Shown one piece after another: positions 16,363-24,448 of a stretch of 40,005 nt of DNA. The notes under the pieces were generated by a model, which had not been told where the DNA came from, searched no databases, and saw nothing but the letters and a program-made list of their open reading frames with translations. Origin of the DNA: Gemmatimonadota bacterium (lineage in GTDB: Bacteria; Gemmatimonadota; Gemmatimonadetes; Longimicrobiales; Gaopeijiaceae); NCBI GenBank assembly GCA_009840215.1, contig VXOC01000075.1:1-40005 (forward strand), given 5' to 3'. Numbering within the stretch: position 1 is the stretch's first letter; each line of letters opens with the position of its first letter. The position numbers and the translations under genes are program-made.

Positions 16363-18699
16363 CTAGGAAATCGGAGTCCCCCTCTTCTTCACGATGAAGA
16401 GCCCCTCCTCCATCGAGGTCACGACCACGATGCCGGACTCGAAGAACGGGTAGTTGCTCCAGGAACCGCGCATCGCCGGGAAGTCCGTGCCAGGCAGCGT
16501 GTCGAAGAATCCGACCAGGCGGGGGTTTTCCGGGTCCGACACGTCGAAGATGCGCAGCCCGCTGTTGTAGTTGGACTGGTACATCAGGTCGCCGACGACA
16601 TAGAGGTTGTGGTCGCTGGAGGTGTTCTCCGAAAAGAACTCCTTGACGAGGATGGGTTCGTCGAGGTCCTTGACGTCCCAGATCAGGGTCCGGGTGTTCG
16701 GGACCTGGCGGAATTCGTCCGTTTCGTCGCCCATGAAGAAGTAGGCCTGGTCCTGGGTCAGCCATCCCTGGTGGGCATAGCCGATGTTGGGGTAGCTCTC
16801 TATGGACAGCGCGACGGGGTTCTCCTTGTCGGTCACGTCTGCGATGCTGAGGGCGTTCTCATTCGCGCCGAAGCAGATCTCCTTGCCGCGGTGCTCCTCG
16901 TCCGGCCCCCGGTAGATGACGCACTGCGCGTCGTGGGTGTAGCCCGTGCCGATCCGTCCCGTTCGCGGGTCGGCGAAGCACCCCGCGAAGGTGGGGTTCT
17001 TCGGATCGCGGATGTCGATCATGTGGAGGCCGCCGCCGCAGGTGTCGCCGCCGGCGCTGCTCCCCACGGCGTACGCGAAGCCGGTCTCCTCGTTGATGAC
17101 GATGTTATGGACGCTGTTGATGCGGTCGTAGTGGGCGTCTTCGTCGAAGGTCAGCATGGTGCCGGAGAACTCGCGCAGCCGGGTGAGGTCGAAGACCTGC
17201 ATCCCGTGTGCCCCGGCGATGTCGGACACCACGAACACATGGTCGCTGTAGACCTTCATGTCGCGCCACGAGGTTCCCGGGATTCCTTCGGTCCTGGGCA
17301 GGTTGCCCACCACCACCGGATTGGCCGGATCGGTCACGTCCACGAACGACGTGCCGTCCATTCGCCCGACGAGGGCGTAGTCTCGCCGGGTCTCCGGATC
17401 GGTCCACCCCCAGATGTCGTTGAGGCGGGTGCCGCGCTCCCCACCCAGTTCGCTGACCGGGACGAATGCGACCAGATCCACGTCGTTGCAGCCGAATACG
17501 GCCGCCTCGCCGTCCGAACAGTCGAGCTGCCCCCCGACGACCCGGTCGAATTCGTCGATCTCCGTGTAGAGCGAGGTGCCGGCGCGCCAACCCCCTCCGT
17601 CCCGTTCGAAGAGCTGCACGGTGCCGGCTCCGTAGTCGTTGCCGGGCATCCCCGACACGAGCAGATCGCCGCTCTGGGCCACGGCGCCACCCAATCCGTC
17701 ACCGAGCTCGGGCTCGGGAAGCGTAACCTTGTTGACCGACGTCCACATGCCATTCGCGTCCGGACTGAATTCGTAGATGCCTCCCTGGCGACCGTTCACC
17801 CCGCTCGCCCCGATCCACACGGTGGCGCCGTCACTTGCCATGGACCAGCCGAACCTGTCCCCCGCACCCCCGTCGAAGGCCGCGAAGCGCCCCATTTCGG
17901 ACCACTCGCCGTCCTGTTTGGCGAAGGCGGTGACCGTGCCCGAACCGCCGATCGCACCGCGGGTAGCCACCAGAACGCGGTCCCCCGCGATCAGCGCGCC
18001 GGAGCCGAAGTAGCCCCCGGGCTCGCCATCGGATTCCAGCTCGGCCGTCATCGACCAGCCGTCGGCACCACGCTCGAAGACGAACGCGGCGCCGGACGCC
18101 GAATCCGCCACGGAGGCCCCCACCACCAGCAGGTCGTCCGACAGGGCGAGCGCACTGCCGAAGCCGTCAGCTCCGGGAGACTCCAGCTCGCCTTCCTGGA
18201 CCCAGGCGCCGCCTACGTTGCGGAAGAGGAGCACGCGTCCGTTTTCTCCCTGGGGCGACCCCGCGCTCAGAGCGGCCAGGTCACCACTGAGCACCGCTGC
18301 ATTCCCTACGATCACTCCCTCGGGAAGGCCCTCGGTGCCGATCAAGCCGTCCCGGCGCCACTCCGACCCCTCTCGCACGAATGAGTGGACGGCGCCCGTC
18401 GGCGACGGGAAGGGACTGAAGGACGCAACCAGGAGACGGTCTCCCGAAACGGCCATGGCCGTCCCGAAACCGTCCCCCTCGACGGGCTCCGGAGCCGTGA
18501 GCCTCCCGGATTCCACCCAGCCGTCCGCACCGCGCGTGTAGATGTAGACCACACCCCCGTCGAAATTCCGGCTCTCGGCCACCAGAATCTGGTCTCCGGC
18601 CACCACCACCCGATCGCCGAAGCCCTGGGCGCTCACCGACCCCGACAGGAGGGCCATCCCTGCCAGCGACAGTGCCGCGCCCCATAACACTCTGTTCAT
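16363..18699 (-). CDS. Choice-of-anchor-B protein with N-terminal FG-GAP propeller (paralogue 2)
   Basis: 778 residues from ATG 18699, placed at the start of an evident signal peptide (MNRVLWGAALSLAGMALL to VSAQG); a longer frame to 18894 exists but lacks a sensible start. The architecture copies the protein at 6959-9343: FG-GAP-type repeats for about 370 residues (GDGFGTAMAVSGDRLLVASF, YFGSGALIAGDRVLVATRG), then the LVIVD domain with HNIVINEETGFAYAVGSSAG and SSDHNLYVVGDLMYQSNYNS. The C-terminal LVIVD parts are much more alike than the N-terminal propellers. It is first in a run that continues with the YVTN and FG-GAP genes, a set of exported propellers probably acting at the cell surface. 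Confidence 0.83.
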   Translation of the reverse strand: MNRVLWGAALSLAGMALLSGSVSAQGFGDRVVVAGDQILVAESRNFDGGVVYIYTRGADGWVESGRLTAPEPVEGDGFGTAMAVSGDRLLVASFSPFPSPTGAVHSFVREGSEWRRDGLIGTEGLPEGVIVGNAAVLSGDLAALSAGSPQGENGRVLLFRNVGGAWVQEGELESPGADGFGSALALSDDLLVVGASVADSASGAAFVFERGADGWSMTAELESDGEPGGYFGSGALIAGDRVLVATRGAIGGSGTVTAFAKQDGEWSEMGRFAAFDGGAGDRFGWSMASDGATVWIGASGVNGRQGGIYEFSPDANGMWTSVNKVTLPEPELGDGLGGAVAQSGDLLVSGMPGNDYGAGTVQLFERDGGGWRAGTSLYTEIDEFDRVVGGQLDCSDGEAAVFGCNDVDLVAFVPVSELGGERGTRLNDIWGWTDPETRRDYALVGRMDGTSFVDVTDPANPVVVGNLPRTEGIPGTSWRDMKVYSDHVFVVSDIAGAHGMQVFDLTRLREFSGTMLTFDEDAHYDRINSVHNIVINEETGFAYAVGSSAGGDTCGGGLHMIDIRDPKNPTFAGCFADPRTGRIGTGYTHDAQCVIYRGPDEEHRGKEICFGANENALSIADVTDKENPVALSIESYPNIGYAHQGWLTQDQAYFFMGDETDEFRQVPNTRTLIWDVKDLDEPILVKEFFSENTSSDHNLYVVGDLMYQSNYNSGLRIFDVSDPENPRLVGFFDTLPGTDFPAMRGSWSNYPFFESGIVVVTSMEEGLFIVKKRGTPIS

Positions 18700-18926
18700 G
18701 CTTCTTTTTCCTCTGACCTGTGGAACGAACTGATTACGCTGCCGGTCCTTGGGGATCCCCACCGCATCGAGCGCAATGAGGTTTACGGACCGGCTAGTAA
18801 GGCTGGCACGTTGGAAGCCGCCGGACAAGGTAGGCGGCGTGTCCCGATGACGGCAGGGTCCGTGTCCGTGAGGTGAGCCAGCAATCCCCGTCACCCTTGT
18901 GGGGACTGTACTTGACGGGTGGACTC

Positions 18927-20696
18927 CTATTCGTCAGCGGCCAATTCCGGAACACCGTCCAGAATCCGCCGGGCTTCCTCCAGGCCCTCGATCACCTTGT
19001 TAACCTGGCGCCGCAGGTCCGTCATGATGAAGGGGAACCGATCCGACTCCTCTTCGCGCAGCGGCTCGAGCTCGGGGACCCTGGCCAGCTTGGGAAGCGG
19101 GACGCGCGGCGTCGCCGGATCGTGTTCGAAGCGTGGCCCTTCCGCGTATCCCAGGTGGACCAGAATACGGCTCAGCCCGAGGAGCACTGCGTTGGCGACC
19201 TCAGGTTCCGGATGCCCCTCTTCGAGGTTCTCGTAGAAGGTCTCCACCCGCTGGGCGAGGGCATCGAAGGCGGCGCGAACGGGAACCAGGTTAAACTTCT
19301 TGCCGAGGTCCTTGGTGATCGTGGCTTCGTAGCCTTCGAGCGCCTCGTTCAGCTCGCCCATGGTTTCGCGGAAATCCAGGGGGATGATCTCGTCATCCAG
19401 GAATCGCAGGATCGCCGTGATGTACACGCGCAGGTCGCGCTCCAGGTTGTCGCGGTCGGCGACATCGAGCCGGTCCGCTTCGGTGTGCCAGGCGATATTG
19501 CCGCCGCAGCCGCCGACCGCGTAGAAGCCGAGCCGCTCACGCTCCTCCTGCGGAATGTTCGACAGCAGCATGAAGAACGACGAGATGCCGAGCTCGTTGA
19601 AGGAGTAGTCCCCCGCTCTGGGCGGTCTCTCGTGTCCGGGCTCGATTCCCGCGACGGACTGGATGGAAGTGCGACACACCTCTCCGGCCTCGGCCATCCA
19701 CGCCACCTCGTCGTAGTTGGAGGCGCCCCGGCAGCCCGGCGAGTCGATGTTGAGGGTCGCGACGCAGTGCCGGGACAACTCGAGCCCGAAGTTGTCGGCG
19801 TACCAGGCGGACCCACCGTACCTGCCCGTGGAGTGCGCGGGCCACCATGCCACGCGCAGCGAGCGGCGCAGCTCGTCGCGGTGTTCGTGGAAGATGCGGG
19901 CGAGCTCGAGCAGGGTCGCGTCCCCGACCGCATTGTCGCCGATCCCGATATCCCACGAGTCGTAGTGACCGTGCGCGAGCAGGAAGTCCTTTTCGCGGCC
20001 GTCGATGCGGGCGACGGGGAGGGGGCAGTCGAACCAGCCCTCCTGCAGGTCCGTGTGGAGCGTGATCCGGTCCAGCCCGTCCTCGATGGCCTGGATCAGG
20101 TGGTCGCCATCCGGGCGGTTGATGGCCGCGACGGGGGTGGTGGGTTTCAGGTGGCGCTGGGATTCTCCCGGCGTCCCCCAGATGGTGGTGCAGATCCCCC
20201 AGTGGATGCGGCTGCCCGGGTTGATGTAGACCTGTCCGACGGCCCCTGCGGCCTCGAGTTGCGCTACCGCGACTGGCATCGCGTAACCCTCGGTGACCAC
20301 GATCTTACCGGCCACATCTTCGGGGAGGGGACCGAGCGTGGAGTCAAAGAGTGTGGACGTGTCCGCGACCTGGGCGGCGGGAACGTGGATGGGCTGCGCC
20401 GAAAGCCCCTTCTTGGGCGTCGAAGTCGCGAAGGACGGAGGCTTGGCCGCGAGACTGGCGTCGGCCAACTCCACCGAGGCACCGCGAGGAATGGAGAGAT
20501 ACAGCTCGGGCTCGTAGACATTGTAAGGGATCTCCATGGCCTCGAGCCGAGAGACGATGAAGTGCGCGGCCGCCCGCTCGTCCGCCGACCCGGACTCCCT
20601 GACGAGAACCGCAAACCGTTCGAGCAGACTCCAGCCCAGGTCGAAGGAGACGTCGGCCAGGAGGGCGTCGGCCAGGTTCGCGGGGGATTCTGACAT
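18927..20696 (-). CDS. M28-family metallopeptidase with PA-like region
   Basis: 589 residues from ATG 20696. The middle contains a PA-like insert (KIVVTEGYAMPVAVAQLEAAGAVGQVYIN). The catalytic part follows: FLLAHGHYDSWDIGIGDNAVGDATLLELA supplies the first zinc His and the bridging Asp of M28 peptidases, NIDSPGCRG and WHTEADRLDVADRDN the later metal ligands. No signal peptide is visible, so it is probably cytoplasmic, unlike most neighbours. A TATAGT about 45 bp upstream of the ATG could be a -10 box; no ribosome-binding site precedes the ATG. The natural substrate is unknown. Confidence 0.85.
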   Translation of the reverse strand: MSESPANLADALLADVSFDLGWSLLERFAVLVRESGSADERAAAHFIVSRLEAMEIPYNVYEPELYLSIPRGASVELADASLAAKPPSFATSTPKKGLSAQPIHVPAAQVADTSTLFDSTLGPLPEDVAGKIVVTEGYAMPVAVAQLEAAGAVGQVYINPGSRIHWGICTTIWGTPGESQRHLKPTTPVAAINRPDGDHLIQAIEDGLDRITLHTDLQEGWFDCPLPVARIDGREKDFLLAHGHYDSWDIGIGDNAVGDATLLELARIFHEHRDELRRSLRVAWWPAHSTGRYGGSAWYADNFGLELSRHCVATLNIDSPGCRGASNYDEVAWMAEAGEVCRTSIQSVAGIEPGHERPPRAGDYSFNELGISSFFMLLSNIPQEERERLGFYAVGGCGGNIAWHTEADRLDVADRDNLERDLRVYITAILRFLDDEIIPLDFRETMGELNEALEGYEATITKDLGKKFNLVPVRAAFDALAQRVETFYENLEEGHPEPEVANAVLLGLSRILVHLGYAEGPRFEHDPATPRVPLPKLARVPELEPLREEESDRFPFIMTDLRRQVNKVIEGLEEARRILDGVPELAADE

Positions 20697-20859
20697 GAAG
20701 GGTAGGGAAGAGGGAGGGCCAAATGTTCCCAGTACTATAATGGGGGGCGCAATAGGCTCACGCTCGGGGTTGGCCTCACTCGGTTCAGATACCCTTCGAG
20801 GGTTCCACTCGCACCCATCGCTACCGAGTCGTTTGATCCCAAGGCGGGGCGTTGACGCG

Positions 20860-20885
20860 CCCGCAAAACCGGCCCGCAAAACCGG
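20860..20885. repeat. Perfect 13-bp tandem repeat
   Basis: CCCGCAAAACCGG occurs twice without a gap between the end of the propeller at 20930 and the M28 gene. It may be a recombination scar or a weak termination region; I see no functional signal beyond the repetition. Confidence 0.6.
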
Positions 20886-20929
20886 TGGGGGGCCCCTCGG
20901 CCTCGAGAGAGCCCCCAACCTTTTCTCCC

Positions 20930-21814
20930 CTAATGCGATGACAGCATCCGGGATACTCCATGGCGTACCGCGTGTCGCTTCGGAATCGCCTTCGTGGTGC
21001 AGGGCTCTCCGCCATCGGGACTCAGTGGCCTCAGCGCAATCATCTGCGCATTGCCCGCGTCAACCACAACGGTGCGAACCCCATCTACGACCCGCTCGAT
21101 GGGCTCGCTCTCAGCCACCATGACGCTATCCCGGTAGACTCCCATCACCCATCGCGACCGACGAGTACGCGGATCGGGATCCGTTATGACCTTGTAGCAT
21201 CCACTGGTCGGATCGATGATCCCACCAACGACGTTGCCTGGCCCCATACGGGGAGTAGCTATGAAGAGCCTTCCTTTTCCATCGTGACTCAGGCCACCAT
21301 ACGGGAAAGGAATCGCAGGCCACTTGATGCTCTCGCGCCAGCGTCGGCTTGCTTCCTCCAACTCCGGCGGGATTTCGATCTGCATTGCCCCATCGTTCAA
21401 ACCGTACGCCCAAAGACGTTCATGGAGCACGTAAGCAACGTCATCGAAACAGATGATGTAAGAGTCTGACGCTCCACTGAAAGCTCCTGGCTCCGGTCGT
21501 CTCGGACCGACAGCCTCCCAGGAGCCATCGGAAACGCGTCTTAGGAAACCTCCGTGCACCGGCACCACAGGTTGGTCTGCCAATGAGCAAACCAGCACGG
21601 TGCCCCTCGCCTCTGGCGCGGATGGACGATAGGACCCCACCAGGGTACCATCCATGCGCCAGTGATTCACACGGGTTCCGTCGGAAACCAGGACCCCGTC
21701 CGAGGTTGTGGCGACATTGACCACCTGGCGCAGTTCGCCGGGGCCCTCCCCTCGTCCGCGTCCGTACCTGCCGACCACCGACCCATCCTCGATCGTGATG
21801 GCCATGGCTACCAA
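20930..21814 (-). CDS. Six-bladed propeller protein, N-terminally short
   Basis: 294 residues from TTG 21814 (ATG 21805 also possible). The family strand appears as RGRGEGPGEL at residues 19-28, only about 20 residues from the start, whereas in the full-length relatives it lies at about 90-170. Signal peptide, lipobox and the DSxGxxxV motif are all absent. The frame stays open upstream through the hairpin at 21870-21902 to a TGA, but without another normal start codon. It is either a decayed copy or a protein that lost its export signal. The remainder (GLSHDGKGRLFIATPRMGPGNVVGG) looks intact. It is the last gene of the minus-strand peptide/ABC locus. Confidence 0.55.
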   Translation of the reverse strand: MVAMAITIEDGSVVGRYGRGRGEGPGELRQVVNVATTSDGVLVSDGTRVNHWRMDGTLVGSYRPSAPEARGTVLVCSLADQPVVPVHGGFLRRVSDGSWEAVGPRRPEPGAFSGASDSYIICFDDVAYVLHERLWAYGLNDGAMQIEIPPELEEASRRWRESIKWPAIPFPYGGLSHDGKGRLFIATPRMGPGNVVGGIIDPTSGCYKVITDPDPRTRRSRWVMGVYRDSVMVAESEPIERVVDGVRTVVVDAGNAQMIALRPLSPDGGEPCTTKAIPKRHAVRHGVSRMLSSH

Positions 21815-21869
21815 CGGATCAATCGAGATCGGCGAGTCCTCATCCCGTTCCCCCTCGTTCTCTGCTGAG

Positions 21870-21902
21870 GCGGAGGTCCTCCAACTTCGGGAGAACCTCC
21901 GC
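21870..21902 (-). terminator. 13-bp-arm hairpin, copy 1
   Basis: Arms of 13 nt (GCGGAGGTTCTCC and GGAGGACCTCCGC on the minus strand) surround a 7-nt loop. The one imperfect position is a U-G pair in minus-strand RNA but a C-A mismatch in plus-strand RNA, which supports minus-strand transcription. No T-run follows, so this is not a classical intrinsic terminator; it may stabilise a 3' end or attenuate read-through into the short propeller gene. The same hairpin with a different loop is at 22774-22806. Confidence 0.55.
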
Positions 21903-22100
21903 GGTTGCTTCCCTGTGGACAGAGGGTTCCGACCCAGGCCTGCTCACCATCGAAGAGTGTCACTCAGAGGTGTTGGAATCGAATCGCGGCCCTGCCGCCA
22001 CCCCACAGGGGTTTGCTCACGGTTGTCGCCAGGTGTGCGTCCGTGTCCGAACGCATCGGAGGCTTCGCACCGCAAGGTCTTGTGTTCTCCGTGTAAGAGG

Positions 22101-22436
22101 CTAGTGGACAACGAGGTCCATCGTGCAAGCCAAGAGGTCGAACAGTCGCGCAAGCCAGCACAGAGCATCCCGATACCACGGGTTGCGATCAATGCACTCC
22201 CTATACTTCTGTTCGGCCGCTTCAACGCACGGCGTCGGGGGATCGCAAGGAGGCTCCTGCGCGTACACGGGCTCGCCGAAGACCGCCTCCGCGATGGCCG
22301 GTCCGACGCCATCAAGGTGGAAGTCGGTCATCGGTACGACTGCCGGAGACACCGCCAGGATTGCGAACGCTGCCGTCAGGGCCACGCGCTGCACGGATCC
22401 GAACCCGCCACGTCTCTTTCTCCCATGGTCTATCAT
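22101..22436 (-). CDS. Small Cys-rich exported protein, paralogue 1
   Basis: 111 residues from ATG 22436, preceded by GGGAGG with 7-nt spacing. A basic N-terminus (HGRKRRGG) and a hydrophobic helix (about 18-37) are followed by HLDGVGPAIAEAVFGEPV (40-57) and a possible cleavage site at VYA/QE (57-61). The mature part has Cys64, 70, 81, 93 and 104 and the motif PWYRDALCW. Residues 40-61 match paralogue 2 (22995-23375) at 19 of 22 positions, while the mature parts share only the Cys/Trp framework. A conserved leader with a variable core is the pattern of dedicated export or processing substrates. I do not recognise the family. It is the downstream member of a tandem duplication. Confidence 0.75.
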   Translation of the reverse strand: MIDHGRKRRGGFGSVQRVALTAAFAILAVSPAVVPMTDFHLDGVGPAIAEAVFGEPVYAQEPPCDPPTPCVEAAEQKYRECIDRNPWYRDALCWLARLFDLLACTMDLVVH

Positions 22437-22664
22437 GATCTTACCTCCCAAAAAGGGGGTGGAGGATGATTCCGGCGGACTATCCACCGGTCCGCGTCTC
22501 ACTGACGCGTCTTCGCCGACCGAGGCTTCCGTTCCTCAACATTCCGGCCCATCCGACGATGCCGGTGTCCTGGGGTCCACTACCAAAACCGAGGGGTGGC
22601 GTTCCTCATGGCCGCGAGGGCTGCAGCGGCTGTTGCCCAATCCCGGGCAATCCCCGGCGTGGAC
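22437..22664 (-). other. Structured 5' leader of paralogue 1
   Basis: About 230 nt without a gene separate the 65-nt element from the start codon. CCTCC 12 nt upstream of the Shine-Dalgarno can pair with its GGAGG (22444-22465), hiding the ribosome-binding site. A second stem, GCGGAC with GTCCGC (22475-22495), has a 9-nt loop. Both stems recur in the leader of paralogue 2, the second with a 10-nt loop. The leader may control translation; no known riboswitch is recognised. Confidence 0.45.
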
Positions 22665-22730
22665 GGTCGCCTCGATCAGGCGATATCATCGTAACCTGCT
22701 CTTGCGGGCGCATACATGTCGGTTTGGGAC
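22665..22730 (-). promoter_or_regulatory. Conserved 65-nt element, copy 1, with MYAP mini-ORF
   Basis: On the minus strand, GTCCCAAA (22730-22723) precedes CATGTATGCGCCCG, then TACGAT (22693-22688), TGATCG and GCGACC. The distances from the ATG to the TAnGAT (24 nt) and on to the TGATCG (15 nt) are the same in all three copies. TACGAT could be a -10 hexamer. The ATG at 22717 also opens a 13-codon frame, MYAPARAGYDDIA, but the third copy (26361-26428) breaks this frame early, so a DNA-level role fits better. Confidence 0.55.
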
Positions 22731-22773
22731 TAGGTTTCGCGCACCCGCCTTTGGGGAGACTACACGCTCGACG

Positions 22774-22806
22774 GCGGAGGTCCTCCAATTACCGGAGAAC
22801 CTCCGC
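22774..22806 (-). terminator. 13-bp-arm hairpin, copy 2
   Basis: The same 13-nt arms as at 21870-21902, with the same U-G wobble on the minus strand but an unrelated 7-nt loop. It follows the paralogue 2 gene by about 190 nt, as copy 1 follows paralogue 1. Arms kept and loop changed indicates that the fold is what is retained. No T-run follows. Confidence 0.55.
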
Positions 22807-22994
22807 AATTGCGTCCCTGCGGACCCAAGGGCCCCGAGCTCGGCTCGGGTTCACCATCGGTGTGTGCCCTCAATTGGTGCCGGGACGGGATCCCGACCCC
22901 TGCCGCCATCCCGCAGGTTCGTCGCCTTCATGGTTGCCGCCAACGTGACCCGAACCGCTCGGAACGCTTTGGCGTTCTCCAATCCAGATCCTGG

Positions 22995-23375
22995 TCATCC
23001 AGTGAGGACGTCACCCACCATCCCTGCACCGCAGGACGCAGAGTCCACCGCCAGGGCCGCCCAGCACATGAACTCTCGCCACCATGGGTGAAAATCGGTG
23101 CACTGGGCAAAGTTATCATCGGCGGCATTCAGACAGTGTCCGAATTTCTCCGTAGCCGTGCACATCCGTGGGTTGCCATTGATGTCCGTACACTCCTGTG
23201 CGCTGACGGGCTCGCCGAACACCGCTTCCACGATGGCAAACCCGACGCCGTCCAGGTGGGAGCCGGCCACCGAAACAATCGCCGGCGACACCGCAAATGC
23301 CGCAACGGCAGCAACCGTAGCCCCGAGCCGACCGATTCCGAACCTGCCAATTCTCCTTCTCCAATCGCCCATCAT
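22995..23375 (-). CDS. Small Cys-rich exported protein, paralogue 2
   Basis: 126 residues from ATG 23375 (the next codon is also ATG), with GGGAGG 7 nt upstream. A basic start (DWRRRIGRFGIGR) is followed by a hydrophobic helix, HLDGVGFAIVEAVFGEPV (40-57) and a likely cleavage site VSA/QE. The mature part carries Cys62, 72, 81, 92, 104 and 115 and the motif PWWREFMCW. Residues 30-61 align without gaps to paralogue 1; the mature part is longer and much diverged. Six cysteines would allow three disulfides in the periplasm or outside the cell. It lies downstream of the ABC transporter genes on the same strand, behind its own copy of the 65-nt element. Confidence 0.75.
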   Translation of the reverse strand: MMGDWRRRIGRFGIGRLGATVAAVAAFAVSPAIVSVAGSHLDGVGFAIVEAVFGEPVSAQECTDINGNPRMCTATEKFGHCLNAADDNFAQCTDFHPWWREFMCWAALAVDSASCGAGMVGDVLTG

Positions 23376-23602
23376 GATCGTACCTCCCAAAAAGGGGGTG
23401 GAGGATAACCCCGGCGGACTTTTCCACCGGTCCGCGCCTCGCGGGCGCGTCTTCGTTGACCGAGTCTACCACTTCGCCACGGGCCAGCTTGTCCGACAGC
23501 ACCGGTGCCCTGGTCGGTCCAGTGCCGAGTCCGAGGGGCGGCTTTCCTCGTAGCTCCGCGGGCTGCGGTGAGACACATGACCTGGACAGTCCGAATGTTG
23601 GT
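23376..23602 (-). other. Structured 5' leader of paralogue 2
   Basis: This leader is homologous to that of paralogue 1. It has the same ribosome-binding-site hairpin (CCTCC with GGAGG, 23383-23404; 24 bp around it are identical in both copies) and the same GCGGAC/GTCCGC stem (23414-23435, loop one base longer). No gene is visible in it. Confidence 0.45.
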
Positions 23603-23667
23603 GGTCGCTCGATCAAGCGGCACTATCGTAGGCTCCGGTTGCGGGCGCATACATGCTGATTTGGGAC
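23603..23667 (-). promoter_or_regulatory. Conserved 65-nt element, copy 2, with MYAP mini-ORF
   Basis: On the minus strand, GTCCCAAA (23667-23660), CATGTATGCGCCCG, TACGAT (23630-23625), TGATCG and GCGACC occur with the same spacing as in copy 1. The mini-frame from ATG 23654 reads MYAPATGAYDSAA. The element begins about 45 nt after the ABC permease stop, so it could give paralogue 2 its own promoter inside the larger run. Confidence 0.55.
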
Positions 23668-23710
23668 TGAATCCCCCGCAGCCACGGACTGCACGCGCAC
23701 GCACCCGGGT

Positions 23711-24445
23711 TCAGGCAGACCGCACCCATGCGGAGCACGAGAAAGCGCGTCGAATCCCCAAGGCTCCAATTGCAACCCAGGCTGCAGCATAGCAGAGAAC
23801 CCAAGCGAGGGGGCGTAGTAGTGACCCGGGTGCCATTCCCTCCGTCGCCCGGAGTTCAATCAATGGGGACAATGGAAACAGTATCATGTCCACCAGCGGG
23901 GACCTGAGCCAATCCATCGCTGAAGGATCCGGGGGGACGAACACCTCTCTGGCCACCGTGACGCCCAAAAAGGCCAGTGTACCCAGTCTGCCTCCTCGGG
24001 GCAGAGTGGCACAGAACCCGAACCCCACCGCAGCCACGACGAACGCGAGGAGCGCGTCTACTGCGACGGGACGAAGAGGGTGCATGACCGGCTGCCACCC
24101 CGAATACAAAGCCACCACGATGAGGATGCTCACGATGACCGTCGACAACGCGACCGAAGCCATGGCGCCCTCGGCGAACCTCGCTACATGAAAACGCACG
24201 GGATCTACGGGTTTCTGAACCCACAGCGTTGCCACCCCCTTCCGCAGATTGGCTCCAACAGTCGTCAGCACCAACGGAACGCCCACCACCACCACGACAC
24301 GGCCGGTAGTGCCATCGAAGCTGCCGGCCCTCCACTCGAGAGCCGACATCGCGGCTGCTGCCAGGGTCAGGATGAAGAGTGGACCGCGCCGGGATCGTAA
24401 AAGGATGGTGATTCGGCTCGGCAACGGCAGCAGTCGTCGTGTCAT
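23711..24445 (-). CDS. ABC-2-type transporter permease
   Basis: 244 residues, starting 3 nt after the ATPase gene stop. Six or so hydrophobic segments are visible (about 24-40, 47-63, 90-115, 130-150, 160-175, 215-235), with no soluble domain. Size and pairing fit the membrane half of an ABC-2 exporter, presumably working as a dimer with the upstream ATPase. The cargo is unknown. The two small Cys-rich exported proteins encoded just downstream are candidates for its substrate or for signals linked to it, but they carry apparent Sec-type signals, so this is speculative. Confidence 0.75.
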   Translation of the reverse strand: MTRRLLPLPSRITILLRSRRGPLFILTLAAAAMSALEWRAGSFDGTTGRVVVVVGVPLVLTTVGANLRKGVATLWVQKPVDPVRFHVARFAEGAMASVALSTVIVSILIVVALYSGWQPVMHPLRPVAVDALLAFVVAAVGFGFCATLPRGGRLGTLAFLGVTVAREVFVPPDPSAMDWLRSPLVDMILFPLSPLIELRATEGMAPGSLLRPLAWVLCYAAAWVAIGALGIRRAFSCSAWVRSA

Positions 24446-24448
24446 CTG

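Noticed and set aside
15694-18384. 896-codon open frame on the plus strand
   Set aside because: It is antisense to the YVTN and anchor-B genes, which have clear domains and signal peptides; the translation has no recognisable domain.
18797-18815. Sigma-54-like TGGCAC with -24/-12 spacing on the plus strand
   Set aside because: The -12 part is AAGC, not TTGC, and no plus-strand gene follows.
22676-22717. MYAP 13-residue peptide as a conserved leader gene
   Set aside because: The third copy of the element ends the frame after 8 codons within the TAnGAT box, so the DNA rather than the peptide seems conserved; kept only as part of the element.
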